A stretch of DNA of 64,000 nucleotides, taken from Vicinamibacterales bacterium (GTDB lineage: Bacteria; Acidobacteriota; Vicinamibacteria; Vicinamibacterales; UBA2999). This document shows positions 41,858-49,907 of the stretch, in pieces (positions within the stretch are counted from its first letter, which is position 1; each line of letters opens with the position of its first letter). The DNA lies in NCBI GenBank assembly GCA_041394705.1, contig JAWKHS010000012.1, positions 146,768 through 210,767 on the forward strand, read 5' to 3'. The notes under the pieces were generated by a model. The model saw only the letters and a program-made list of their open reading frames with translations, had not been told where the DNA came from and did not search any database. Both the position numbers and the translations under genes were made by a program.

Positions 41858-44179
41858 ATGTCTCACGCGACCGAGCCGCTGTCGGCCGACACGACGAGCA
41901 AGCTGCTCGATCTCGCGCGCGCCTGCAAAGCGGCCGCGCGGGTCGTGTCCATGTACCCCGCCACGCACCCGGCCATCCAGGACGCGCTGGCCCGGATCAC
42001 GGCGGCCGGCGCCAAGGCCGTGGCCGACGGCCCGTTCGTCGTGACGGTGATGCCAGACACGCTGCAGGTCGGCGGCCGGGCCCTGGCCCGCCCGGACCAG
42101 GCCGTCTCCGAGCTCGCGGCGATGCTCCATGCGCACAGCGTCGGCGAACTGCACCTGGTGGCGCCGCTCGAGGCGCCGGGCTGGCACGCCTTCCTGGTGC
42201 TGGTCGCGCAGTCCCCGGCCGAGATCCGCGACGAAGGCGGGATCACGCGGGCCTGGGAGTCGGCCGGCGGAGGGCCGCTCGAGGTTCGCGAGATCGACTA
42301 CGCCGAAGTGCTGCGGGAGCGGACCGGCTCGGAGGACTCGGACTGGGATCGGATCCTCTCGGCCTATCTCCAGGGGGAGCAGGCGGACCTGGACGACTCG
42401 ATGCTGCAGGCGCTGGTCGAGATCGTCGCCGACCAGCAGCGCCTCGCCGCCTTCATCGACGGCATCGTCGAGCGGTCCGGCGAGTCGTGGCTCAGCACCC
42501 AGAAGGCGCAGCTCGCAAAGCTGCTGCAGGCGCTGGCGGCCTTCGTCTCCCGGTCCGACCCCGGCCAGCTCGATCGCCTGCTGCGCAACGTCGCCGCGTC
42601 GCTGCCGCGGATGTCGGCGGAGATGGTCCACGGCCTCCTGAACGAGCCGCGGCCGGTCGACGCCGACGGGCGCCCCGAGGGCATCGACCTGGCGGGCGAG
42701 CTTCGCGAGCGGGTGGACGAGTCGCTCGTCGCGAAGTTCGTGGCCCAGTCCGTGGCGCGCGACCGCCAGGCCACGGCGCGGCTGGCCCAGGCCTTCCAGG
42801 CCCTGGTGCCGGACCCGACGCAGCGCGACCGGGTGCTCGACGCCGCCGCCGAAGTGGCCGCGGCGGGCCCGCTCGGCCGGGAGCCGCAGTTCAGCGACCT
42901 GTGGCGCGATGCGGCCGACATCCTGTCCTCGTACACCGACGCGAAGTACGTCTCGGAGGACTACGCCCGTGAGCTCAGTCAGTCCAGGGCCATCGCGGTC
43001 GAGATGGACCGCATCGGCGACGACCCGCCCGAGCGCGTCGCGGCCTGGATGGCCACGGTGTCGGACGAGCAGGTGCGGCGGCTCGATCAGATCGTCCTGG
43101 CCGACCTCCTCACCGTCGAGACCCGCCCCGACGAGTGGCGCAAGGTGCTCGGCCTGGCCGTGAGCCGCGTCGAACAGCTCGTGCTCGTGGGTGACCTCCC
43201 GCCGGCGCAGGAGCTCGTCGACACGTTGCTCCGGGTCGCGCGCGACGAGGCCTCGCCGTTCGCCGAAGCCGCCCGGACGGGCGTGGCCAGGCTCGCGGCC
43301 GGCGAGGTCGTGACACACGTCCTGCTCTACGTCCGCCAGGCGGAAGACGGCGACATGCCGCGCGTGACCCGCTTCTGCCTCTCGCTGGGCAAGTCGATCG
43401 TCGGCCGCCTGGTCGACGCCCTGCTCGTCGAGGACGGCGCCCGCACGATCCGGCGCCTTCGCGAAGTGCTGATCTCGTTCGGTTCGGCCGCCCGCCCGCG
43501 GGTCGTCGAGCTCTGCGGGTCGCCCAACCCGGCCGTCCGCCGCACGGCCATCGAGCTGGTCCGGGCGATCGGCGGCAGCGACTCGCTCACACTCCTCATG
43601 AAGCTCCTGGACGACGAGGAGGTCCAGGTGCAGCGCGATGCCCTGCGCGCCATCGTCCAGATGGGCACCGACGAGGGGTTCGAGCGCCTCCGCGAGGCGC
43701 TGACCTCCGGGTCCGAGCGCACCCGCGAGATGATCACGAGTTCGCTCACGACCCTTCGCGACGATCGCGCCGCCCCCCTCTTCGCCTACATCATCCGGCA
43801 CGGCCAGTGGGGCGGGCGCTTCGAGAAGGTCTACGCCGGCGCCATCGACGCGCTGGGGGCCCTGCGGATGTCGGACGAGGCGTCGCTCGGCGCCCTCAGG
43901 ACCGCGGCGAACGCCGGCGAGTGGTGGAATCCCTTCCGCACCAAGCGGCTGCGGACCGCCGCGGTGAAGGCCCTGCGCGCCATCGGCACGCCCGAGGCCG
44001 CGGACATCCTGGAGACCCTGGCGTCGTCCGGGGGCTACGGAGCCAAGAGCGCGGCCCGAGCGGCGCTGGCCACGCTCGCCGGCCGGCAGCGGCCGGCGGC
44101 GGACGCACGGGCCGGCGAGGTTGTCGGACCGGCGGAAACGGCTGCCGATCCCCCGTCCGAAGGAGAGGCCCGTGAGTGA
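41858..44179 (+). CDS. HEAT-repeat protein with an N-terminal domain shared with the adjacent HD-GYP protein
   Basis: 773 residues, no signal peptide or membrane segment. Residues about 12-125 form a domain with MYPATHPAIQDAL, FVVTVMPDTLQVGGRALARP and HSVGELHLVAPLEAPGW. It parallels the N-terminus of the next gene's product. The middle is alpha-helical. Residues about 535-740 contain HEAT/PBS-lyase-type repeats (PRVVELCGSPNPAVRRTAIE, LLDDEEVQVQRDALRAIVQM, TAAVKALRAIGTPEAADILE). It is probably a scaffold. The 3' end overlaps the HD-GYP start by 8 bp, which argues for a joint function in cyclic-di-GMP signalling. Confidence 0.8.
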   Translation: MSHATEPLSADTTSKLLDLARACKAAARVVSMYPATHPAIQDALARITAAGAKAVADGPFVVTVMPDTLQVGGRALARPDQAVSELAAMLHAHSVGELHLVAPLEAPGWHAFLVLVAQSPAEIRDEGGITRAWESAGGGPLEVREIDYAEVLRERTGSEDSDWDRILSAYLQGEQADLDDSMLQALVEIVADQQRLAAFIDGIVERSGESWLSTQKAQLAKLLQALAAFVSRSDPGQLDRLLRNVAASLPRMSAEMVHGLLNEPRPVDADGRPEGIDLAGELRERVDESLVAKFVAQSVARDRQATARLAQAFQALVPDPTQRDRVLDAAAEVAAAGPLGREPQFSDLWRDAADILSSYTDAKYVSEDYARELSQSRAIAVEMDRIGDDPPERVAAWMATVSDEQVRRLDQIVLADLLTVETRPDEWRKVLGLAVSRVEQLVLVGDLPPAQELVDTLLRVARDEASPFAEAARTGVARLAAGEVVTHVLLYVRQAEDGDMPRVTRFCLSLGKSIVGRLVDALLVEDGARTIRRLREVLISFGSAARPRVVELCGSPNPAVRRTAIELVRAIGGSDSLTLLMKLLDDEEVQVQRDALRAIVQMGTDEGFERLREALTSGSERTREMITSSLTTLRDDRAAPLFAYIIRHGQWGGRFEKVYAGAIDALGALRMSDEASLGALRTAANAGEWWNPFRTKRLRTAAVKALRAIGTPEAADILETLASSGGYGAKSAARAALATLAGRQRPAADARAGEVVGPAETAADPPSEGEARE

Positions 44180-45563
44180 CGCGGCACGCCAGCTTCGGCA
44201 GGCGGATGAGTTCGTACGGCGGCTGACGGCGGCGGTGCGCGCCAGTCAGCTCTACGCCCCCAACCACCCGCTGGCCGGACGGGCGCTCAAGGCCCTGGCC
44301 GAGTCCGCCGGCCAGATGCTGGTCGACGAGCCGACGCTCGCGGTCGGCTTCATCGACAACGAGGTCGTGGTCGGCGAGATCCCGCTGGTCCATGCCGGCG
44401 AGGCGTTCACCGAGCTGCTGCGCCGGGTGCGCCAGGTCGGCGTGGAGCGCATCTCGTTCGATCGCGGCGTGGCGCCCGAGGAGCTGGCCGTCCTCGTCGA
44501 GACGCTCGCGCATCCCGAACGGGCGGCCGTGACGCAGGCCGGCCAGGTCCCGGATCCGCTGGCCGTCCTGAACGGCCTCACCCGGATCCGCGTGGGCCGC
44601 CTGACACTCGACGATCGCGTGGATGCCTCAGCGGCGGACGTCGCGACGATCCGCCGGCTCTACACCGACGGCGTGTCGATTGCGGGCGCGCTGTGGGAGA
44701 TGACCCAGCGCGAGGGCATGCCAGATCCGACGCAGGCCAAGCAGCTGGTGGACTCCCTGGCGCAGGCGGTGGCCCAGAACCGCACGGCGCTCATGGCGCT
44801 CACGGCGCTCAAGGACTACGACAACTACACGTTCACGCACATGGTGAACGTGTCCATCCTGGTCATGGCGCAGGCGCGCAGCCTCGGCATCGACGGCACG
44901 CTGCTCCGCGAGTTCGGCCTGGCCGCCCTCATGCACGACATCGGGAAGGTCCGCACGCCGCTCGAGATCCTCCAGAAGCCGGATCGGCTCACGGACACCG
45001 AGTTCTCGATCATGCGCATGCACGTGGTGGACGGCGCCGAGATCCTCCGACGCACCCCCGAGATCCCCGCGCTGGCGCCGGTGGTGGCCTTCGAACATCA
45101 CCTGCGCATCGACGGGTCCGGCTACCCCATGGGAGTGAAGCGCGCCGCGCTGAACCTCGGCACGATGCTCTGCAGCATCGCCGACGTCTACGACGCCATG
45201 CGATCGCAGCGCGCCTATCAGAGCGCCCACGCCACGGATCGCATCCTCGCGGTGCTCCAGAAGAGCGACGGCCTGCACTTCGACCAGCACCTGGTCCGGC
45301 GCTTCTCGCAGCTCATGGGCCTGTACCCGGCGGGCAACATGGTCCGGCTCGACACGGGCCAGGTGGGCGTGGTCATCCGGACCTTCGCGCCCGATCCGCG
45401 GCGCCCGCGCGTCCGCGTCATCATCGACGCCGCCGGGGCCCGGCTCGCGCGGCCGTTCGACGTCAACCTGTGGGACGTCGACAGCGAGACGAGCGGGCCG
45501 ACGTCGATCGTGGCCCCGGTCGATCCGAAGGACTTCGGGATCGATCCCCTGACCTACCTGTGA
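44172..45563 (+). CDS. HD-GYP cyclic-di-GMP phosphodiesterase
   Basis: 463 residues from GTG 44172, with AGGAG (44161-44165) six bases upstream. N-terminal domain at about 5-120 (LYAPNHPLAGRALKAL, AVGFIDNEVVVGEIPL), then the HD-GYP domain. Its residues are His223, His255-Asp256 (LMHDIGKVRTP), His in MRMHVVDGAEIL, His309-His310 and the 317-319 GYP triplet in DGSGYP, and Asp in SIADVYDAM. All catalytic and metal residues appear present, so it should hydrolyse cyclic di-GMP. A C-terminal region of about 90 residues follows (DTGQVGVVIRTFAPDP). Confidence 0.94.
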   Translation: MSDAARQLRQADEFVRRLTAAVRASQLYAPNHPLAGRALKALAESAGQMLVDEPTLAVGFIDNEVVVGEIPLVHAGEAFTELLRRVRQVGVERISFDRGVAPEELAVLVETLAHPERAAVTQAGQVPDPLAVLNGLTRIRVGRLTLDDRVDASAADVATIRRLYTDGVSIAGALWEMTQREGMPDPTQAKQLVDSLAQAVAQNRTALMALTALKDYDNYTFTHMVNVSILVMAQARSLGIDGTLLREFGLAALMHDIGKVRTPLEILQKPDRLTDTEFSIMRMHVVDGAEILRRTPEIPALAPVVAFEHHLRIDGSGYPMGVKRAALNLGTMLCSIADVYDAMRSQRAYQSAHATDRILAVLQKSDGLHFDQHLVRRFSQLMGLYPAGNMVRLDTGQVGVVIRTFAPDPRRPRVRVIIDAAGARLARPFDVNLWDVDSETSGPTSIVAPVDPKDFGIDPLTYL

Positions 45564-47236
45564 CCGGCGCGCCTCGGCCCGTCCGCCCGACGGCCTGGAC
45601 CGTGTGGTCGACGGCGGCGGTCCTGGCACTCGCCGCGGGCTGGCCGCCGACCGCCGGGACCCAGGCCGCGCGGCCCACGCTGCTCGTGCTGGTCGTCGTG
45701 GATCAGATGCGCGCCGACTACCTGACGCGCTACGGCGGCCGGTGGACCGGCGGGCTCCGCCGCCTCCTGGACGGCGGTGCCGTCCAGGAACAGACCTTCT
45801 ATCCGTACCTCAACACCGTGACGTGCGCGGGGCATGCGACGCTCGCCACCGGAAGCTGGCCGAGGACCCACGGCGCCATCATGAACCAGTGGTACGACCG
45901 CAAGGCCCGCGCGGTGCGGTCGTGCACGGCCGACCCGTCGGTCCGGACGATCGCCTACGGCACCGAGCGGGTGTCGCGCGGTCACAGCGCCGCGGCCCTC
46001 CAGGTGCCCACGCTGGCGGAGCGGCTGCGCCGGCGCTGGCTGGGCTCGCGGGCGGTGACCCTGTCCGTCAAGGCGCGCTCCGCCATCATGATGGCCGGCA
46101 AGGGCGCGACGGCCGTCACCTGGCACGACGCCGCCGGCTGGCAGACCTCCACCGCGTTCGGCCGGCCGCGCCGCGAGACCGCGGCCGCGTTGGCGCGCCT
46201 GCCGGTGGATCCCCGGCACCTGGCGCCGTGGGAGCGCCTGTTGCCGGCTGACGCCTATGCCGGTGCCGACGACGGCCCCGGCGAGCGTCCGCCCCGCGGC
46301 TGGACGGCCAGGTTCCCGCACGCCTTCGACGGCCTGCCGTCCGCGCGTCTGCCGATCCGGTTCGAGGAGAGCCCCTACTCCGACGCGGCACTCGGCGCCA
46401 TGGCCGCCGACGCGATTCGCGACTTCCAGCTGGGCCAGCGGGGCGTCGTCGACTTCCTGGGCGTCAGCTTCTCCGCCACGGACCTGGTCGGCCACCCGTT
46501 CGGCCCCGACAGCCACGAGGTGCAGGACACGCTGGCGCGCCTCGACGCCGTCCTGGCGCACCTGCTGGACACGCTCGACCGGGCGGTGGGGCCCGGCAAG
46601 TACGCGGTGGCGCTCTCGGCCGACCACGGCGTGGCCGCCGTGCCCGAGGCGGCGCGGGCTGCCGGGCTCGACGCCGGTCGGGTCCCGCTGGCGTCGGTTC
46701 GAGTGGCGGTGGAGGGGGCCCTCGCGCCCCTGGGACCCGGGCCGCACGTCGCGCACGTCGAGTACACCCAGATCTATCTGACGCCGGAGACACGCGCGCG
46801 CGCCTCGGCCGCTACGATGGCGCCCGCCCTGAAGGCGCTTCGCGCGCTGCCGGGCGTGGCGGCGGCCGTCTGGAACACCAGCCTGCCCTCGGCGGACGAC
46901 GGCACGCCCAGGCCGGTGGTGGACGCCGTGGCGGCGGGACACGTGCCCGACCGCAGCGGCGACCTGTCGGTCGTGCCGGCCGAACACTGGATCTTCGTGC
47001 CGGGCGCGAGCGCCGCGGGCGGAGACGGCACCACGCACGGGTCGGCCCACGGGTACGATCAGCACGTGCCCCTGATCCTCTACGGCCCGGCCTTCCGGGC
47101 CGGCCGCTACGCGGACCGCGCCACACCGGCCGATGCCGCCCCCACGCTGGCGGCCGCCGTCGGCCTCCCGTTCAACGGCGTCGAGGGACGCGTGCGTCGC
47201 GAGATGCTCGCCGACCCCGGCGCGGCACCGCGGTAG
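45560..47236 (+). CDS. Secreted alkaline phosphatase-superfamily enzyme (PafA-like)
   Basis: 558 residues from GTG 45560, overlapping the HD-GYP stop (GTGA). An N-terminal hydrophobic signal (TVWSTAAVLALAAGW) is followed by LLVLVVVDQMRADYL (metal Asp) and LNTVTCAGHATLATG, with the Thr nucleophile region of PafA-type enzymes. Further metal ligands are SATDLVGHPFGPDSHEV, ALSADHGVAAVP and THGSAHGYDQHVPLILYG. It is probably a periplasmic phosphomonoesterase or diesterase. The operon link to cyclic-di-GMP turnover may be incidental. Confidence 0.9.
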   Translation: MTGAPRPVRPTAWTVWSTAAVLALAAGWPPTAGTQAARPTLLVLVVVDQMRADYLTRYGGRWTGGLRRLLDGGAVQEQTFYPYLNTVTCAGHATLATGSWPRTHGAIMNQWYDRKARAVRSCTADPSVRTIAYGTERVSRGHSAAALQVPTLAERLRRRWLGSRAVTLSVKARSAIMMAGKGATAVTWHDAAGWQTSTAFGRPRRETAAALARLPVDPRHLAPWERLLPADAYAGADDGPGERPPRGWTARFPHAFDGLPSARLPIRFEESPYSDAALGAMAADAIRDFQLGQRGVVDFLGVSFSATDLVGHPFGPDSHEVQDTLARLDAVLAHLLDTLDRAVGPGKYAVALSADHGVAAVPEAARAAGLDAGRVPLASVRVAVEGALAPLGPGPHVAHVEYTQIYLTPETRARASAATMAPALKALRALPGVAAAVWNTSLPSADDGTPRPVVDAVAAGHVPDRSGDLSVVPAEHWIFVPGASAAGGDGTTHGSAHGYDQHVPLILYGPAFRAGRYADRATPADAAPTLAAAVGLPFNGVEGRVRREMLADPGAAPR

Positions 47237-47239
47237 AAT
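47234..47239 (+). promoter_or_regulatory. Candidate -10 box (TAGAAT) of the subtilase gene
   Basis: TAGAAT 37 nt before ATG 47277, at the end of the phosphatase gene; no -35 visible. Confidence 0.3.
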
Positions 47240-47276
47240 CGGGCTGCCTGCCTCCTCGCCCAGAGGTCCCGTCCCT

Positions 47277-48857
47277 ATGTCACAGCTCTCCCGTCGTTGG
47301 CGCACTGGCGCCGGCCTGATGGGCGCCGGCCTGCTGGCGTTCACCATCGCGACGCCCGCGGGCAGGCAGGCGGCCGATCCCGTCGCCCGCCGCCAGGTGC
47401 TCGGAGAGGCGGCGCTGCCGGCCATCGATCGCGGGCTGGCCCCGTTTCAGGTGGACGGTGACCCCGCCGAGCGGGCGACCAGGGCGGCCCTGCCGGCCGA
47501 TGCGGTCGAGGCCCGCGCCGACGTCGAGCGGGGCGAGGTCGTCGTCAAGTTCCGGACCGACGACGCCGCAACGCGCACCGACACGATGCGGGCGGTGGGC
47601 GGGCACGGCTTCCGGCGGCCGGCGGGCGCGGACTTCGATCTCATGGCCATCCCCGAGTCGGCCGACCCGGAAGACGTGGCCGCCGCGCTGGCGGCGCGGC
47701 CGGACGTGGCCTACGCCCAGCCGCGCTACCGGAATCACGCGATGTTCCGCCCGAACGACACGTTCTACTCGCTGCAGTGGAACTTCCCCGCCATCGACAT
47801 GGAGCGGGCCTGGGACATCAACCCCGGCGCGACCAGCGACATCGTGGTGGCCGTGCTCGACAGCGGCGTCGCCTTCAAGGACGTGATCGTCCGCTACACG
47901 GGCCGCGCCTTCCGGCTCGACACGAATGGGCCCGTCTATCCGGCGCTGGGCCAGATCGACGTGCCGTTCGCCGCGGCCTCCGACCTGGGCGACACGAGCC
48001 GGTTCGTGGCGCCGCGGGACTTCATCTGGAACGACCAGCTGCCTTTGGACCTCGACGGGCACGGCACGCACGTCGCCGGCACGATCGGCCAGGCGACCAA
48101 CAACGGCGCGGGCGCGGCGGGCATGGCGTTCAACGTCCGCATCATGCCGGTCAAGGTGATCTCGGACGTCTGGGACGTGGTGTTCGGGAACGACGTGGGC
48201 GGCACCGACGACATCGTGGCGCAGGGCATCCGCTACGCGGCCGACAACGGCGCGAACGTCATCAACCTGAGCATCGGCCGCGAGGCGGGCGGCGCGGCGC
48301 CGGTGGTCGAGGACGCCGTGCGCTATGCCGTGTCGCGGGGCGCTTTCGTCGCCATCGCCGCCGGCAACGACGCGGCGGGCCAGAACCGGCCGAACCGCAT
48401 CGCCGAGTTCGCCACGCGGATCGACGGCGCCGTCGCGGTCGGGGCCGTGGGACGGGGCCTCAACCACGCGTTCTACTCGACGACGGGGTCGTATGTCGAG
48501 ATCGCGGCACCGGGCGGCGACTCCCGCGAGGCCGGGTCGCTGCGGGACGGCGGCATCCTCCAGCAGATGGTGGACCAGGATCTGGCCGCCACCTACACGC
48601 TGGCGCCGGCGCTGTTCCGGGCGCCGCGCTTCGACGTCTTCCAGTACTACTTCGTACAGGGCACGTCGATGGCGACGCCGCACGTGTCGGGGTTCGCGGC
48701 GCTGCTCCGCCAGCAGGGCATCACGAACCCAGCCGCCATCGAGGCTGCGATGAAGCAGTTCGCGACCGATCGCGGGCCCGCCGGCGCCGACGACCAGTAC
48801 GGCGCCGGCCTCATCAACCCCCGCGCGACGCTGCGCGGCCTGGGCCTGGCGCGATGA
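47277..48857 (+). CDS. Secreted subtilisin-like serine protease (S8)
   Basis: 526 residues. Signal sequence at about 10-33 (GLMGAGLLAFTIATPAGRQA). An inhibitor-I9-like propeptide (GEVVVKFRTDDAATRTDTM, ALAARPDVAYAQPRYR) precedes the catalytic domain. The triad is Asp195 (VVAVLDSGVAF), His262 (DGHGTHVAG) and Ser464 (GTSMATPHVSGFAAL); the oxyanion Asn region is AIAAGNDAAGQ. About 50 residues are inserted between the Asp and His motifs. The 3' end is just before the outer-membrane barrel gene. Confidence 0.95.
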   Translation: MSQLSRRWRTGAGLMGAGLLAFTIATPAGRQAADPVARRQVLGEAALPAIDRGLAPFQVDGDPAERATRAALPADAVEARADVERGEVVVKFRTDDAATRTDTMRAVGGHGFRRPAGADFDLMAIPESADPEDVAAALAARPDVAYAQPRYRNHAMFRPNDTFYSLQWNFPAIDMERAWDINPGATSDIVVAVLDSGVAFKDVIVRYTGRAFRLDTNGPVYPALGQIDVPFAAASDLGDTSRFVAPRDFIWNDQLPLDLDGHGTHVAGTIGQATNNGAGAAGMAFNVRIMPVKVISDVWDVVFGNDVGGTDDIVAQGIRYAADNGANVINLSIGREAGGAAPVVEDAVRYAVSRGAFVAIAAGNDAAGQNRPNRIAEFATRIDGAVAVGAVGRGLNHAFYSTTGSYVEIAAPGGDSREAGSLRDGGILQQMVDQDLAATYTLAPALFRAPRFDVFQYYFVQGTSMATPHVSGFAALLRQQGITNPAAIEAAMKQFATDRGPAGADDQYGAGLINPRATLRGLGLAR

Positions 48858-48868
48858 GGAGGCGGACC

Positions 48869-49564
48869 ATGCGCACCGTCGTCCTCGCAGCCGCCGTGAT
48901 CCTGCTGTCGCTACCCGCGACCGCACCCGCCCAGACGCGGCCGGGCGGACCGGCGCCGCGACGCCCGGCGCCGGTCCGGCAGACGCCCGCGTACCCGGCC
49001 GGCATTCAGCTCCGGGGCTTCGGGACGGTGGCCGTCGACTGGTTCACGGCGTCGAGCACCTTCGGCGCCGTCCTGGGCAGCGCCCGCGGCACGGAGTTCG
49101 GCGGCGGCCTCAGTCTGACCGAGGGCCCGGGCTTCCTCGACATCGGGGCCCGCCGCTTCAAGAAGGACGGCGAACGGGTCTTCGTCGGCAACCTGGGCAC
49201 GGTGTTCCCGCTGGGCATCCCGACCACCGTCACCATGACGCCGCTCGACGTCACGATCGGATGGCGCCTGCGGCCGCTGATGGGCCGGCGGCTGCGCCCG
49301 TACGTGGGCGGCGGCTACACCCGCCTCACGTACGAGGAGACCGCCGGCTTCGCCCAGGACGGCGACGACGTCTCGGAGTCCTTCAACGGCTACCACGTGC
49401 TGGGCGGCGGTGAGTTCCGGTTCGGTCGACTCGTCGGCGTGGCCGCCGAGGTCGCCTGGACGTCGATCGCCAATGCCATCGGGGAAGGCGGCGCCTCGAA
49501 GGCCTTCGACGAGACCAACCTTGGCGGGACGAGCGCGCGGTTCAAGGTCGTCATCGGGCGCTGA
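48869..49564 (+). CDS. Outer-membrane beta-barrel protein
   Basis: 231 residues. Signal peptide at about 1-22 (ends APAQ), a basic Pro-rich linker, then alternating beta-strands (GIQLRGFGTVAVDWFTASST, FGGGLSLTEGPGFLDIGARR, LRPYVGGGYTRLTYEET, LGGGEFRFGRLVGVAAEVAW) as in eight-stranded OmpA-like or OmpW-like barrels. The start is ATG 48869, because AGGAGG (48857-48862) stands six bases upstream; ATG 48854 would overlap the subtilase gene but has no such site. The C-terminus ends VVIGR rather than with an aromatic residue. Confidence 0.78.
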   Translation: MRTVVLAAAVILLSLPATAPAQTRPGGPAPRRPAPVRQTPAYPAGIQLRGFGTVAVDWFTASSTFGAVLGSARGTEFGGGLSLTEGPGFLDIGARRFKKDGERVFVGNLGTVFPLGIPTTVTMTPLDVTIGWRLRPLMGRRLRPYVGGGYTRLTYEETAGFAQDGDDVSESFNGYHVLGGGEFRFGRLVGVAAEVAWTSIANAIGEGGASKAFDETNLGGTSARFKVVIGR

Positions 49565-49871
49565 CGGCTTCGTCCGCCGCGTGCTCGCCGTCGTGGCGCG
49601 CATTCCCCCGGGCCGCGTCGCCACCTACGGCGACGTCGCCGCGATGGCGGGCCGCCCCGGCGCCGCCAGGGCGGCCGGCAACGTGCTGGCCCGCGGCGGC
49701 GCCCCGGGCGTGCCGTACCACCGCGTGATTGCGGCCGGTGGAGCGCTCGGGGGCTACTCGGACCTGAGCGTGAAGCGGGCCCTCCTGGCCGCCGAGGGCC
49801 ACGACCTCACGGCCCGGCGCGTGCGCGGCTTCGAGCGCGTGCGCTGGCCGTCGCCCCGCGCTCGCCGGTAG
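49521..49871 (+). CDS. Alkyltransferase-like (ATL) DNA-binding protein with Tyr in place of the acceptor Cys
   Basis: The recognisable domain runs from about 49563 to 49820. FVRRVLAVVARIPPGRVATY, DVAAMAGRPGAARAAGNVLA and VPYHRVIAAGGALGGYS match the DNA-binding domain of O6-alkylguanine-DNA alkyltransferases. The active-site PCHR is PYHR, so methyl transfer is impossible; ATL proteins instead flag alkylated bases for nucleotide-excision repair. Tyr at this position is less usual than the Trp or Ala I know from ATLs. The start is unclear: TTG 49521 keeps the whole domain but overlaps the previous gene; GTG 49581 gives 96 residues and trims the first helix. Confidence 0.78.
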   Translation: MAGRARGSRSSSGADGFVRRVLAVVARIPPGRVATYGDVAAMAGRPGAARAAGNVLARGGAPGVPYHRVIAAGGALGGYSDLSVKRALLAAEGHDLTARRVRGFERVRWPSPRARR

Positions 49872-49907
49872 CCTCCGCGGCGCCGGTCACCGCCGGCGGG
49901 GCGGTCG

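Noticed and set aside
41807..43801. 664-codon open frame antisense to the HEAT-repeat gene
   Set aside because: GC-rich codon third positions leave long antisense frames open; the translation is low-complexity (Arg, Gly, His, Asp, Val) with no motifs, and the sense frame has clear HEAT repeats.
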